Below, one piece after another: positions 1 through 8,576 of a stretch of 64,000 nucleotides of DNA (positions are counted from its first letter, which is position 1; every line of letters begins with the position of its first letter). Both the position numbers and the translations under genes were made by a program. The notes beneath the pieces are model-generated. The model was not told the DNA's origin. It worked only from the letters and a program-made list of their open reading frames with translations, and did no database searches. The DNA comes from Burkholderiales bacterium 70-64 (GTDB lineage Bacteria > Pseudomonadota > Gammaproteobacteria > Burkholderiales > Burkholderiaceae_E). The stretch is taken from contig MKUQ01000033.1 in assembly GCA_001898645.1 (NCBI GenBank), forward strand, positions 62,850-126,849, written 5' to 3'.

Positions 1-30
1 GGCAGGCACTCATGCTCCTGGCGGGACACC

Positions 31-906
31 GTGATCAACTGGGCCAACTTCATCTCTCAATGCTTCAACGGGCTGGTGCTGGGCGCGCTGCTGGCGCTCA
101 TCTCCTCCGGCCTGACGATCATCTACGGCACGCTCGGCGTGCTCAATCTCGCGCATGGCGCGATGTTCATGCTGGGAGGCTATGCCGGCTGGGTGGCCTA
201 CACCCATTCGGGATCCTTCGTCGTCGCGGCCATCGCCGGCTCGCTGTTCGTGATGGTGGTGGGCGTGGTGACCGAGCGGCTGATCATCCGCTATTTCTAT
301 GCACGGCCGCCCGAAGACCAGCTTCTCGTCACCTTCGGCCTCGGCATCGTCTTCGTCGAGGCCGTGCGCTTCTTCTTCGGCAGCCTCTCGAAGTCGGTAC
401 CGCCGCCGGCGCCGTTGATGGGCATCACCCCGCTCGGCTTCATGGTCTACCCGACCTACCGGCTGGCCCTGCTCGGCATCGTCACGGTGGCGCTGCTGGC
501 GCTGTATTTCGTGCTCTACCGCACGCGCATCGGCATGATCGTGCGCGCCGGCATCGAGGATTCGGTGATGGTTGATTCGCTCGGCATCAACGTCTACAGG
601 ATCTTCATGCTGGTGTTCGGCATCGGCGCCATGGCGGCCGGTTTCGCCGGCATCGTCAACGCCCCGGTGGTCTCCATCGCGCCCGACGTCGGCGATGCCA
701 TCCTGGTGCAGACCTTCGTCGTCGTCGTGATCGGCGGCGTCGGCTCCTTCCCGGGTGCGGTGCTGGGCGGCCTCATTGCCGGCGAGATCATCAGCATCAC
801 CTCGATGTTCAACCCCGGTTATTCCTACGTCATGCTCTTCGTGGCGATGACGCTCGTGCTGGTGCTCCGCCCCCGCGGACTGCTCGGCGCGGCGGGCCGC
901 GAGTGA
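31..906 (+). CDS. livH: Branched-chain amino-acid-type ABC transporter permease LivH
   Basis: Integral inner-membrane permease (291 aa) of the HAAT (Liv) family, forming one half of the channel of a periplasmic-binding-protein-dependent importer. The whole chain is hydrophobic, with the family hallmarks 'GLTIIYGTLGVLNLAHG' near the N-terminus and 'VIGGVGSFPGAVLGG' near the C-terminus. The GTG start gives the usual LivH length; no in-frame stop lies between it and the window edge, so an upstream start cannot be excluded. It is followed 13 bp later by the fused livM-livG and then livF, so all importer parts except the binding protein are present here. That gene probably lies upstream of the window. 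Substrate is not deducible; Liv-type systems beside aromatic genes often import aromatic acids (inference). Confidence 0.9.
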   Translation: MINWANFISQCFNGLVLGALLALISSGLTIIYGTLGVLNLAHGAMFMLGGYAGWVAYTHSGSFVVAAIAGSLFVMVVGVVTERLIIRYFYARPPEDQLLVTFGLGIVFVEAVRFFFGSLSKSVPPPAPLMGITPLGFMVYPTYRLALLGIVTVALLALYFVLYRTRIGMIVRAGIEDSVMVDSLGINVYRIFMLVFGIGAMAAGFAGIVNAPVVSIAPDVGDAILVQTFVVVVIGGVGSFPGAVLGGLIAGEIISITSMFNPGYSYVMLFVAMTLVLVLRPRGLLGAAGRE

Positions 907-919
907 ACGCGATCATCCG

Positions 920-2779
920 ATGCCCAGACAACGCCCCTTCCTCGTCGAAAGCCTGACGCTGATCGCCCTGATCGCGGCGCCCTTCGTGCTGCCCCATCTC
1001 GGCTTCACTCCGACCACGATCAACCGCATCCTCATATGGGGGCTGGTCGGGATCGGTTTCGACCTCCTGTTCGGCTATACCGGCCTGCTCTCCTTCGGCC
1101 AGTCCGCGTTCTTCGGCAGCGGCGGCATGTTCGCGGCCTACCTGCTGACGCAGACCTCGTTCACCAATACCGTCGCAGCGGTCATCCTCGGCACGATCGT
1201 GGCGGGCGTCATCGGATATCTCATCGGCCTGATCGCGCTGCGGCGCACCGGCATCTATTTCGCCATGATCACCGTGGCGATCGCCGAGGTCTTCTTCTTC
1301 GTCGAATTCAACCCGCTGTCGGAATATACCGGCGGGGAGAACGGCCTGCCCGGCGTACCGACGCCGAACCTGAACCTCGGCTTCACGAACATCCAGTTCG
1401 ACAGCAACTGGTCGATGTACGTCTTCTTCGCGTTCTGGTATTTCGTCGGGCTCGTGGTCGCCCTGCGCATCGTGCGCTCGCCCGTCGGCCTGCTGCTGCG
1501 CGCCATCCGCGACAACCCGCTGCGCGCGGAGGCGCTCGGCCACAACATCCACGGCTACAAGCTCGTCGTCTTCGTGGTCGCTGCCATGTATGCGGGTTTC
1601 GCCGGCGGGCTGCTCGGCCTCATGCAGGGCTTCATGCCGCCGGACGCCTTCATGTTCGCGACCTCGGGCGAGATCGTCATGCAGACCGCGATCGGCGGCG
1701 CCGGCACGCTGTTCGGGCCGCTGCTCGGGGCGGCGGCATGGCTCTATCTGAGCGATTTCTTCCAGACCACGCTGCATCTCGGCGCCACCTGGAAGCTCGT
1801 CCTCGGCATCGTGTTCGTGCTCCTGGTCTGCTTCCTGCGCCGCGGCCTGGTCGGCGGCATCGTCGATCTCTATCACCTGGCCACGCGTCGCGGGAAAGTG
1901 GCGGAGCGGCCGGCCGACACGGCGCCGGCCGCTGCGGCATCCCCGGTCCCGGCGCACGCCACGGTGGTGGCCATGCCGGCCCGGCGCAGGTCGGCGGCCG
2001 GCAGGAGCAGCGGCCCCATCGTGCAGGTGACCGGCCTGACCAAGCGCTACGGCGGCCTGGTCGCCAACAGCGACATCGACTTCACCGTCGACCATGGCGA
2101 GCTGCGCGGCATCATCGGGCCGAACGGCGCAGGCAAGAGCACCTTCTTCAAGATGCTGACCTGCGAGGTTCCGCCGACCGCGGGCAAGATCGTGTTCGAG
2201 GGCCGCGACATCACCGGCATGGGCGTCGCCGACGCCTGCCAGCTCGGGCTCACCAAGAGCTACCAGATCAACCAGCTCTTCGAGCGGCTGACCGTCAGGC
2301 AGAACCTGAGGATCGCGGCGCTCGGCGAGACCCGGGGCAAGTTCAGGCTCGACCTGTTCAAGAGCCTTCCGAAGGTTGCGGGCCTCGATGCGCAAGTCGA
2401 GGGCACGGCGGCCCTGGTCCATTTGACCGCGCGCCTCGATACGCCGGTGTCCGAGCTCGCCTACGGCGAGAAGCGGCGCCTGGAGATCGGGCTGGCGCTC
2501 GCTACCTCGCCGAGCCTGCTCCTGCTCGACGAACCGCTTGCCGGCATGAGCCCGCAGGAGCGCGTCGAGACGGTGGCGCTGCTGAAGTCGATCGCCGTGG
2601 GCCGCACGATGATCGTCATCGACCACGACATGGACTCGCTGTTCGAGCTGGTCGAGAAGATCACCGTGCTTCAGGAGGGGCGTGTGCTCGTCGAGGGTAC
2701 GCCCGAGGAGATCAAGACCAACGCCAAGGTCCAGGAAGCCTATCTCGGCGGCATCCATGAAGAGGTAGCGGTGGCATGA
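920..2779 (+). CDS. Fused LivM permease - LivG ATPase
   Basis: A 619-aa fusion of the second Liv permease and one ATPase. Residues 1 to about 320 are a LivM-type membrane domain ('GYTGLLSFGQSAFFG', 'GGAGTLFGPLLGA'). A linker rich in Ala, Pro and Arg (about 325-365) leads to a complete ABC domain with Walker A GPNGAGKST at 400-408, a degenerate signature 'ELAYGEKRRLEIG', Walker B 'LLLLDEPLAGMSP' and the H-loop in 'MIVIDHDMD'. LivM and LivG are separate proteins in the Escherichia coli system; the fusion fixes permease:ATPase stoichiometry. There is no internal stop or frame change, so the fusion is real in this sequence. The stop overlaps the livF start (ATGA), indicating translational coupling. 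Confidence 0.92.
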   Translation: MPRQRPFLVESLTLIALIAAPFVLPHLGFTPTTINRILIWGLVGIGFDLLFGYTGLLSFGQSAFFGSGGMFAAYLLTQTSFTNTVAAVILGTIVAGVIGYLIGLIALRRTGIYFAMITVAIAEVFFFVEFNPLSEYTGGENGLPGVPTPNLNLGFTNIQFDSNWSMYVFFAFWYFVGLVVALRIVRSPVGLLLRAIRDNPLRAEALGHNIHGYKLVVFVVAAMYAGFAGGLLGLMQGFMPPDAFMFATSGEIVMQTAIGGAGTLFGPLLGAAAWLYLSDFFQTTLHLGATWKLVLGIVFVLLVCFLRRGLVGGIVDLYHLATRRGKVAERPADTAPAAAASPVPAHATVVAMPARRRSAAGRSSGPIVQVTGLTKRYGGLVANSDIDFTVDHGELRGIIGPNGAGKSTFFKMLTCEVPPTAGKIVFEGRDITGMGVADACQLGLTKSYQINQLFERLTVRQNLRIAALGETRGKFRLDLFKSLPKVAGLDAQVEGTAALVHLTARLDTPVSELAYGEKRRLEIGLALATSPSLLLLDEPLAGMSPQERVETVALLKSIAVGRTMIVIDHDMDSLFELVEKITVLQEGRVLVEGTPEEIKTNAKVQEAYLGGIHEEVAVA

Positions 2780-3474
2780 GCCTGCTCGAAGTCAGTGGCC
2801 TCAACAGTTACTACGGCGACAGCCACATCCTGTTCGACGTTTCGCTTCGCGTGGAGAAGAACGAGGTGGTGGCGCTCCTCGGCCGCAACGGCGCCGGCAA
2901 ATCGACGACGCTCAAGAGCCTGATGGGCGTGGTGAAGCCCAGGACCGGCAGCGTCAAGCTCGATGGCGCGGAGCTCGCCGGCAAGAAGGCGCATGGCATC
3001 GCCCGGGCCGGGATGCAGCTCGTGCACGAGGATCGCCGCATCTTCGGCAGCCTGAACGTGGAGGAGAACATCATCCTCGCCGGGCTGACAGCCGACAACA
3101 GGTGGCCGCTGGAGCGCATCTACGCCATGTTTCCGCGCCTGAAGCAGCGGCGCACCAGCCGCGGCACGGAGCTCTCCGGCGGCGAGCAGCAGATGCTGGC
3201 GATCGCGCGCGCGCTGGTGCGCGATCCGAAGATCGTCCTGCTCGACGAGCCGTTCGAGGGGCTCGCTCCGGTCATCGTGCAGGATCTCGTGCGCGCCTGC
3301 CGCGAGCTGGCGCAATCCGGCCAGACCATCGTGCTGGTCGAGCAGAACCTCGCCGCGACGCTGGCGCTCGCGAGCCGCGTCTACATCATCAACAACGGCC
3401 ACATCGCGCACGAAGGCCCCGCCGCCGCGCTCAAGGCCCAGCCGGAGCTCCTGCAGCGCCATCTCGGCGTGTAG
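2776..3474 (+). CDS. livF: Branched-chain amino-acid-type ABC transporter ATPase LivF
   Basis: Cytoplasmic ATPase of 232 aa, a normal LivF length. Walker A 'GRNGAGKST', signature 'ELSGGEQQMLAIARAL', Walker B 'IVLLDEPFEGLAP' and H-region 'IVLVEQN' are all intact. It would pair with the ATPase domain of the LivM-LivG fusion to energise import. It overlaps the preceding gene by 4 bp. It is the last gene of the operon; after its stop comes about 700 bp of non-coding repeat DNA. Confidence 0.93.
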   Translation: MSLLEVSGLNSYYGDSHILFDVSLRVEKNEVVALLGRNGAGKSTTLKSLMGVVKPRTGSVKLDGAELAGKKAHGIARAGMQLVHEDRRIFGSLNVEENIILAGLTADNRWPLERIYAMFPRLKQRRTSRGTELSGGEQQMLAIARALVRDPKIVLLDEPFEGLAPVIVQDLVRACRELAQSGQTIVLVEQNLAATLALASRVYIINNGHIAHEGPAAALKAQPELLQRHLGV

Positions 3475-3529
3475 CCGAACTTGCCGGTGTGCCGCGGCCT
3501 GCGCGGGGCGAAGGTGCCGGCGCGGCACA

Positions 3530-4150
3530 GTCTGCGCGCGTGGTGGTTTGCGCGTGCGTCGGTTTACGCGAACAAAGGCGCGGGCCGCCCGGGGCCGGCG
3601 CACCGGGTGCTTGCCCCCCGCTGCGCGGGGGGTTCCCTGCGATGCTCCAGCACCGGCTGGCGCGGCGCAACTCGCTGCGCTCGCTACGCGAGCTGCGCTC
3701 AGACAGGGCGCCGCGAGAATGAAGCACGAAGCGCGCTGCGCGCGCCGCCGGTGCTGCTGCGCTTCTCGGCTGCGCACAGGCGCGCCGGCCCCGGGCGGCC
3801 CGCGCCTTTGCCGATACCGTGGCAGCCTGCGCAGGCAACGGCCCCGTCTTCTCTCCGAACACCACCCAGGGTGCCCGAGCGGTAGTCGGCGGGCAGCCGG
3901 GCCCGGGGGGTTGCGGCGCTGTGTGCGGCGCCGAGCAGCGCAGTCTCGGGGTCGGCGCGCGCAGCGCGCTTCGTACCTCTGACTTGCGGCGCCCTGTCTG
4001 AGCGGAGCTCGCGTAGCGAGCGCAGCGAGTTGCGCCGCACGACCCCGAGGCGAGCAGCGGAGGGAAGTCGGTGCGCAGCACCGACCGCCGTGCCCAGCGC
4101 CGCAACCCCCCGGGCCCGGCTGCCCGCCGACTGCCGCGATCGCGCCAAGC
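3530..4150 (+). repeat. Nested inverted-repeat element, copy 1
   Basis: This fills most of the gene-free stretch 3475-4192. It has two blocks. Block A (3573-3846) is bounded by a perfect 29-bp inverted repeat (3573-3601 with 3782-3810). Block B (3855-4150) contains a perfect 38-bp inverted repeat (3884-3921 with 4095-4132). In addition a 53-bp core inside A (3662-3714) is inverted inside B (3986-4038) with one mismatch. Block A matches 28634-28907 at 273 of 274 positions and block B matches 29045-29341 closely, in the same orientation. Apparent open frames here run through the palindromes on both strands and do not resemble proteins, so I treat it as non-coding. No transposase or clear target duplication is visible. 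Family unknown to me. Confidence 0.9.
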
Positions 4151-4192
4151 TCGGCATGAAGCACGCCGAGGTCGTAGAGAGGCGGGAGCGCT

Positions 4193-5197
4193 TCAGCCGG
4201 GAACCAGCACCGCCGCGCCCTGGATCGTGCCGGCGCGCAGGTCGCGCAGCGCCTCGTTGGCCGCCTCGAGCGGGTAGGTGATGGTGTCGACGCGCAGCGG
4301 ATGGCCGCGTACCCAGGCCAGGAACTCGTCGCCGTCGGCGCGGGTGAGGTTGGCCACCGACAGCAGCTGCCGCTCGTGCCACAGCAGGCCGTAGGGGAAC
4401 GACGGGATGTCGCTCATGTGGATGCCGCCGCACACCACGCGCCCTCCCTTGCGCACGGCCCGCAGGGCCGCCGGCACCAGCGCCCCCACCGGCGCGAAGA
4501 TGATGGCCGCCTCGAGCGGCTCCGGCGGCGACTGGTCGGAGCCCCCGGCCCAAGCCGCGCCCAGCGCGAGGGCGTGCGCCTGCGCGGGTGCGTCGCCGGG
4601 CCGGGTGAAGGCGAACACTTTGCGCCCCTGGCTGCGTGCCACCTGCGCGATGAGGTGGGCGGCGGCGCCGAACCCGTACAGGCCGAGCGTCGCGCCGGCG
4701 CCGGCGAGCTTGAGCGAGCGCCAGGCGATCAGGCCGGCGCACATCAGCGGCGCGGCCTGCACGTCGGTCAGGGCGATGCCCTCGAGCGAGAAGCAGTAGT
4801 GCGCATCGGCCACCACGCAGGTGGCGAAGCCGCCGTCACGGTGGTAGCCGGTGAATTGCGGCGTGTCGCACAGGTTCTCGCGGCCCTCGGCGCACCAGGC
4901 GCAGTGCCCGCAGGTGTGCCCCAGCCATGGAACGCCGACGCGCTGCCCGATGGCCAGCGCGTGCGCCGCCGACCCCGGCTCGCAGGGCCCCAGTGCTTCG
5001 ACGCGCCCGACGATCTCGTGCCCGGGCACCAGCGGCGAGCGCACCGGCGGCAGCTCGCCGTCGACGATGTGCAGGTCGGTGCGGCACACTGCGCAGGCGA
5101 GCACGCGCAGGCGCACCTCGCCCGGGCCGGGCTCGGGATCGGGTCGCTCGCGTGGCACCAGCGCGGCGCCGACCGCTTCCAGCGTCATCGCGCGCAT
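4193..5197 (-). CDS. Zinc-dependent alcohol dehydrogenase
   Basis: Medium-chain dehydrogenase/reductase, 334 aa, predicted cytosolic and NAD(P)-dependent, interconverting an alcohol and an aldehyde. Catalytic zinc ligands are visible as Cys38 and His60-Glu61 ('VPGHE'), and the structural zinc site as Cys96, 99, 102 and 110 (CGHCAWC...C). The Rossmann glycines appear as 'GLYGFGAAAH'. The gene starts 10 bp after the stop of the sigma-54 activator on the same strand, so the two are probably co-transcribed. Next to the divergent amine dehydrogenase operon, a role in handling aldehydes made from amines is plausible, but the substrate is inferred from context only. Confidence 0.85.
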   Translation of the reverse strand: MRAMTLEAVGAALVPRERPDPEPGPGEVRLRVLACAVCRTDLHIVDGELPPVRSPLVPGHEIVGRVEALGPCEPGSAAHALAIGQRVGVPWLGHTCGHCAWCAEGRENLCDTPQFTGYHRDGGFATCVVADAHYCFSLEGIALTDVQAAPLMCAGLIAWRSLKLAGAGATLGLYGFGAAAHLIAQVARSQGRKVFAFTRPGDAPAQAHALALGAAWAGGSDQSPPEPLEAAIIFAPVGALVPAALRAVRKGGRVVCGGIHMSDIPSFPYGLLWHERQLLSVANLTRADGDEFLAWVRGHPLRVDTITYPLEAANEALRDLRAGTIQGAAVLVPG

Positions 5198-5207
5198 GCC
5201 GCTGCCG

Positions 5208-7199
5208 TCAGCCTCGCTGCTGCTTGAGCTTGCGATACAGGGTTGCGCGGCCGATGCCCAGCGAGGCGGCAGCCGCGGAGATGTTGCCGCCGTGGCGCTC
5301 GAGCGCCCGCTGCACCGCCTGCACCTCCAGCGCGGCCAGCGTGCCGGCGGCGCAGGCGGCCGGCGCGTCCGTCCGCACGGGCTGCTGCTCGATCATCTCG
5401 CGCAGGAAGTCGTCGGTGAGATGCTGCATGCCGATGCAGCGCTCCTCGCCCAGCAGCGCCAGCGCGGTGGCGATCACGCTGGCGAGCTGGCGCAGGTTGC
5501 CCGGCCAGGGATGGCCCAGCAGGGCCTCGAGCGCCTCGTCCGACAGCGTGATCGGCTCGTCGCCGGCGCTCTGGCCGCGGATCATGCCGTCGATGATGGC
5601 GCGCAGGTTGGCGCGGTCGCGCAGCGGCGGCAGCGCCACGCGCAGGCCGTTGAGCCGGTAATAGAGGTCCTGGCGGAACAGGCCGGCGCTGACCCGCTCC
5701 CTCAGGTTCATGTGGGTCGCGCAGATGACCGCGATGTCGATCGGCACCGCCTTGTCGCCGCCCAGCGGGACCACGCAGCGCTCCTGCAGGGCGCGCAGCA
5801 GGCGCGCCTGCAGCGCGAGCGGCATGTCGCCGATCTCGTCGAGCAGCAGCGTGCCCTTGTCGGCCTGCTGCAGCTGGCCGATCGCGCCGCCCCGGCGCGC
5901 GCCGGTGAACGCGCCGTCGCGATAGCCGAACAGCTCGGCCTCGATCAGGGTCTCGGGGATCGAGGCGCAGTTGATCGCCACGAACGGACCGCCGGCGCGC
6001 GCCGACTCGCGGTGCAGCGCGCGCGCCAGGACCTCCTTGCCGGTGCCGGTCTCGCCTTCGAGCAGGACCGGGATGCCGGCCTCGAACGCACGGCGCGCCT
6101 TCTCGAGCAGCTCGTGCATCGCGCTGTCGCCCAGCACGATGTCGGACAGGCGCAGCTCGCCGCGCCGCGCGCCGTGGGCCGCAGCGCCGGCAGGCTGGGC
6201 GGCGGCGGGCGGGCGCGGCGGCACGAAGGGCGCCGCGGGCGGCGATCCGCTTGCGCGGGCCTTGCCGCGCGGGGTCTCGGCGGGTGCGCGCACGCCGGCG
6301 TACACGCGTATGCCGCTGTGCAGGTGCATGAGGATCGGGCCGCTGCCGGGGGCCGGAACGGCTTCGGGCAGGCGGGCCGCATCGATGTCGAAGAAGGCGC
6401 TGATGTGATCGCGGCCGATGGCTCGGCGGTCGATCTCCAGCACCTGCAGCGCGGCGCGGTTGGCGGCCTGCAGCGTACCGGTGCGGTCGAACACCGCCAG
6501 CGCCTCCCACAGCGTGCCGAGGAACTCCGGGCGGCTGTGGAAGCGCACGATCGTGTGCGTGTCCATCTGCGCGAAGAACAGCCGGCTCTCGATGACCCGG
6601 GCCGACATCCCCACCAGCGCCCGCAGGTGCCCCTGGCGCACGTGCTCGCCGCCGGAGAGATCGAGCACGCCGGCCAGGTTGCCGAACGGATCGAACAGCG
6701 GTGCTGCGGCGCAGAAGTAGGCGCCCATCTGCTCCCGGTAGTGCTCGTCGCCCAGCACTGCCACCGGCCGCTGCGCGACCACCGCCGTGCCGATCGCATT
6801 GGTGCCCATGTGGGTCTCGACCCAGCAGGCGCCCGGGCGCCCGCCGGTGCGCATGAGCGGGCCGTCGAGCGAGATCGAGCTGAGCACCGTGGCCTCGGCA
6901 TCGGTGAGGATGACCACGCTGCGCGTGTTGGCGATCTGCTGGTAGAGATTCTCGAGCTCGGGCTGCGCCACCTCGAGCAGCAGGCGGTTGCGCTCGCGCA
7001 GCGAGCGCAGCTCGGCCGCCGTGACCATGGGCAGGGCGGTGCGCGCCGAGGCGTCCATCCCGAGGCCCGCGCAACGCTCCCATGAACGGGCAACCTCGTC
7101 GGCCACCAGACCGTTGGGGACCACGTTGCCGTTGAAGAAGTGGGTGCGGGCGAGCCGCGTTCGTTCGTCTGCCGCAACCGGCAGCGATGCAAGCGTCAC
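5208..7199 (-). CDS. Sigma-54-dependent activator, AcoR-like
   Basis: A 663-aa enhancer-binding protein from a GTG start ('VTLASLPVAADERT'); an in-frame start further upstream is possible but would cut into the divergent promoter region. Domain order: GAF-type sensor (about 75-205), PAS-like segment (about 220-310), low-complexity linker (about 320-345), AAA+ domain with Walker A GETGTGKE at 382-389, the sigma-54 contact loop GAFTGA at 429-434 and Walker B 'TLLLDEIGD', then a Fis-type helix-turn-helix at the C-terminus ('HGGNISAAAASLGIGRATLYRKLK'-like, shown in part). Such activators sense a small molecule through GAF/PAS and open sigma-54 promoters. The perfect sigma-54 promoter at 7379-7394, pointing away into the amine dehydrogenase operon, is the obvious target. 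Confidence 0.9.
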   Translation of the reverse strand: MTLASLPVAADERTRLARTHFFNGNVVPNGLVADEVARSWERCAGLGMDASARTALPMVTAAELRSLRERNRLLLEVAQPELENLYQQIANTRSVVILTDAEATVLSSISLDGPLMRTGGRPGACWVETHMGTNAIGTAVVAQRPVAVLGDEHYREQMGAYFCAAAPLFDPFGNLAGVLDLSGGEHVRQGHLRALVGMSARVIESRLFFAQMDTHTIVRFHSRPEFLGTLWEALAVFDRTGTLQAANRAALQVLEIDRRAIGRDHISAFFDIDAARLPEAVPAPGSGPILMHLHSGIRVYAGVRAPAETPRGKARASGSPPAAPFVPPRPPAAAQPAGAAAHGARRGELRLSDIVLGDSAMHELLEKARRAFEAGIPVLLEGETGTGKEVLARALHRESARAGGPFVAINCASIPETLIEAELFGYRDGAFTGARRGGAIGQLQQADKGTLLLDEIGDMPLALQARLLRALQERCVVPLGGDKAVPIDIAVICATHMNLRERVSAGLFRQDLYYRLNGLRVALPPLRDRANLRAIIDGMIRGQSAGDEPITLSDEALEALLGHPWPGNLRQLASVIATALALLGEERCIGMQHLTDDFLREMIEQQPVRTDAPAACAAGTLAALEVQAVQRALERHGGNISAAAASLGIGRATLYRKLKQQRG

Positions 7200-7378
7200 T
7201 GAATGGCCTCCTCGAGCGCCCCTTGATCTCTGGTGGATCGAATTCGTACAGGGCATTTCTCATTCTGATACACGGAACCGGTCATGGCTACCCGCCGATT
7301 CCCGCTTCGACCCGAAGCATCCCTCATGACTTGATTTCGAGCAAGAACTCGGCACCTGCGCGCCGTGCATAGGGACGC

Positions 7379-7394
7379 TGGCACGCGTGTTGCA
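7379..7394 (+). promoter_or_regulatory. Sigma-54 (-24/-12) promoter of the amine dehydrogenase operon
   Basis: TGGCACGCGTGTTGCA matches the consensus TGGCACG-N4-TTGCW at every fixed base. The predicted transcription start is near 7405, leaving a leader of about 26 nt with a purine-rich ribosome site (GCGAGGAG) before the ATG at 7431. An interrupted palindrome GCTTCG-ACC-CGAAGC at 7304-7318, roughly 90-100 bp upstream, lies where an activator site would be expected, but that assignment is weak. Confidence 0.88.
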
Positions 7395-7430
7395 TAGCTA
7401 GTCGCCGTACCGACGTGGAGGTGCGAGGAG

Positions 7431-8576
7431 ATGGGATCCGTCAGGAATGCCGCGGTGGCCTTGCTGCTGTTCGGCGCAGCGTGCGCCGGTCGGGCCGAGG
7501 TGCCCGCGGACACGCTGAAGGTGGAGACGCTGGCGACTCCCCATGGGGCGCACTGGGTCTACCTGATGGACGTGTCGTTCCCGCACCTGTCCGAGGGCAA
7601 GATCGTCGTGGTCGACGCCGATCGCCGCGAAGTGCTCGGCATGATGACCACCGGCTTCCTGGCCGGCCTGGCGCCTGCGCCCGATCGCAAGGAGCTGTAC
7701 GTCACCGAGACCTTCTACTCGCGCGGCGTGCGCGGCGAGCGCACCGACGTGGTGACCATCTACGATCCCGCGGAGCTCAAGCCGGTGGGCGAGGTGGTGA
7801 TCCCGCCCAAGCGCTTCATCGCGCTGACCATGCCCTACGGCACCGTGGTCACCCGCGACGGACGCTTCCTGCTGCAGTACAACTTCACGCCCGCCACCTC
7901 GGTGAGCGTGGTCGACCTGAAGAGCCGCCGCTTCGTGGGCGAGATCGACGCGCCCGGCTGCACGCTGATCTATCCGGGCGCGGGCAATCGCAGCTATTCG
8001 ATGATCTGCAGCGACGGCAGGCTGCTCACCCACACCCTCGACGATGAGGGCCGGCTCGCTTCCCAGCGCATGAGCGAGCAACCCTTCTTCGATCCCGACA
8101 AGGACTCGCTCAACGTCGCCCCGGCGCGCCTGGGCGACACGCTGTACTTCGTGTCCTTCCTCGGCCAGGTGCATCCGCTCGACGTCTCGGGCCAGGAGCC
8201 GGCGGCCGCGCCGACCTGGTCGCTGCTCAAGGCCGCCGATCGCCGGCAGGCGTGGCGTCCCGGGGGCTGGCAATACGTGGCCGCCAACGAGAAGCTCGGC
8301 CGCCTGTACGTGATCATGCATCCGAACGGCCGCAACGGCACCCACAAGGATCCCGGCGGCGAGATCTGGGTCTACGACCTGAAGACCAAGGCGCGCATCC
8401 AGCGCATCCGCACCAAGACGCCGGTGGTGAGCGTGCTCACCAGCCGCGACGATGCGCCGCTGCTGTATGCGCTCGGCGCCGAGGGCAGCCTGCACGTCTA
8501 CGACGCGCGCCGCGGCCGCTACCGCGGCACCGTGGCCGGCGCAGCCGAGACGGCCATGGTGATGGTGAATCCGTGA
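7431..8576 (+). CDS. aauB: TTQ amine dehydrogenase large (beta-propeller) subunit
   Basis: Periplasmic large subunit (381 aa with signal peptide ending near 'GRAE') of a tryptophan tryptophylquinone amine dehydrogenase, which oxidises a primary amine to the aldehyde plus ammonia and passes electrons to a copper protein or cytochrome c. The chain is a repeat of propeller-blade strands ('KIVVVDADRREVLGMMTTGF', 'VSVVDLKSRRFVGEI', 'IWVYDLKTKARIQRI'), as in MauB/AauB. It opens an operon in the order B-E-D-A. Lack of mauF and the presence of a phenylacetaldehyde-dehydrogenase-like gene downstream favour an aromatic amine dehydrogenase over methylamine dehydrogenase; this is inference. Confidence 0.85.
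   Translation: MGSVRNAAVALLLFGAACAGRAEVPADTLKVETLATPHGAHWVYLMDVSFPHLSEGKIVVVDADRREVLGMMTTGFLAGLAPAPDRKELYVTETFYSRGVRGERTDVVTIYDPAELKPVGEVVIPPKRFIALTMPYGTVVTRDGRFLLQYNFTPATSVSVVDLKSRRFVGEIDAPGCTLIYPGAGNRSYSMICSDGRLLTHTLDDEGRLASQRMSEQPFFDPDKDSLNVAPARLGDTLYFVSFLGQVHPLDVSGQEPAAAPTWSLLKAADRRQAWRPGGWQYVAANEKLGRLYVIMHPNGRNGTHKDPGGEIWVYDLKTKARIQRIRTKTPVVSVLTSRDDAPLLYALGAEGSLHVYDARRGRYRGTVAGAAETAMVMVNP

Noticed and set aside
3481-4281. Several overlapping open frames on both strands in the gap after livF
   Set aside because: They run through nested palindromes, are rich in Arg, Ala and Cys, and reappear as the same nonsense frames in the second element copy. They reflect GC-rich inverted repeats, not genes.
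7257-7430. A second, sigma-70 promoter in the divergent region
   Set aside because: No convincing -35/-10 pair with correct spacing was found besides the perfect sigma-54 promoter.
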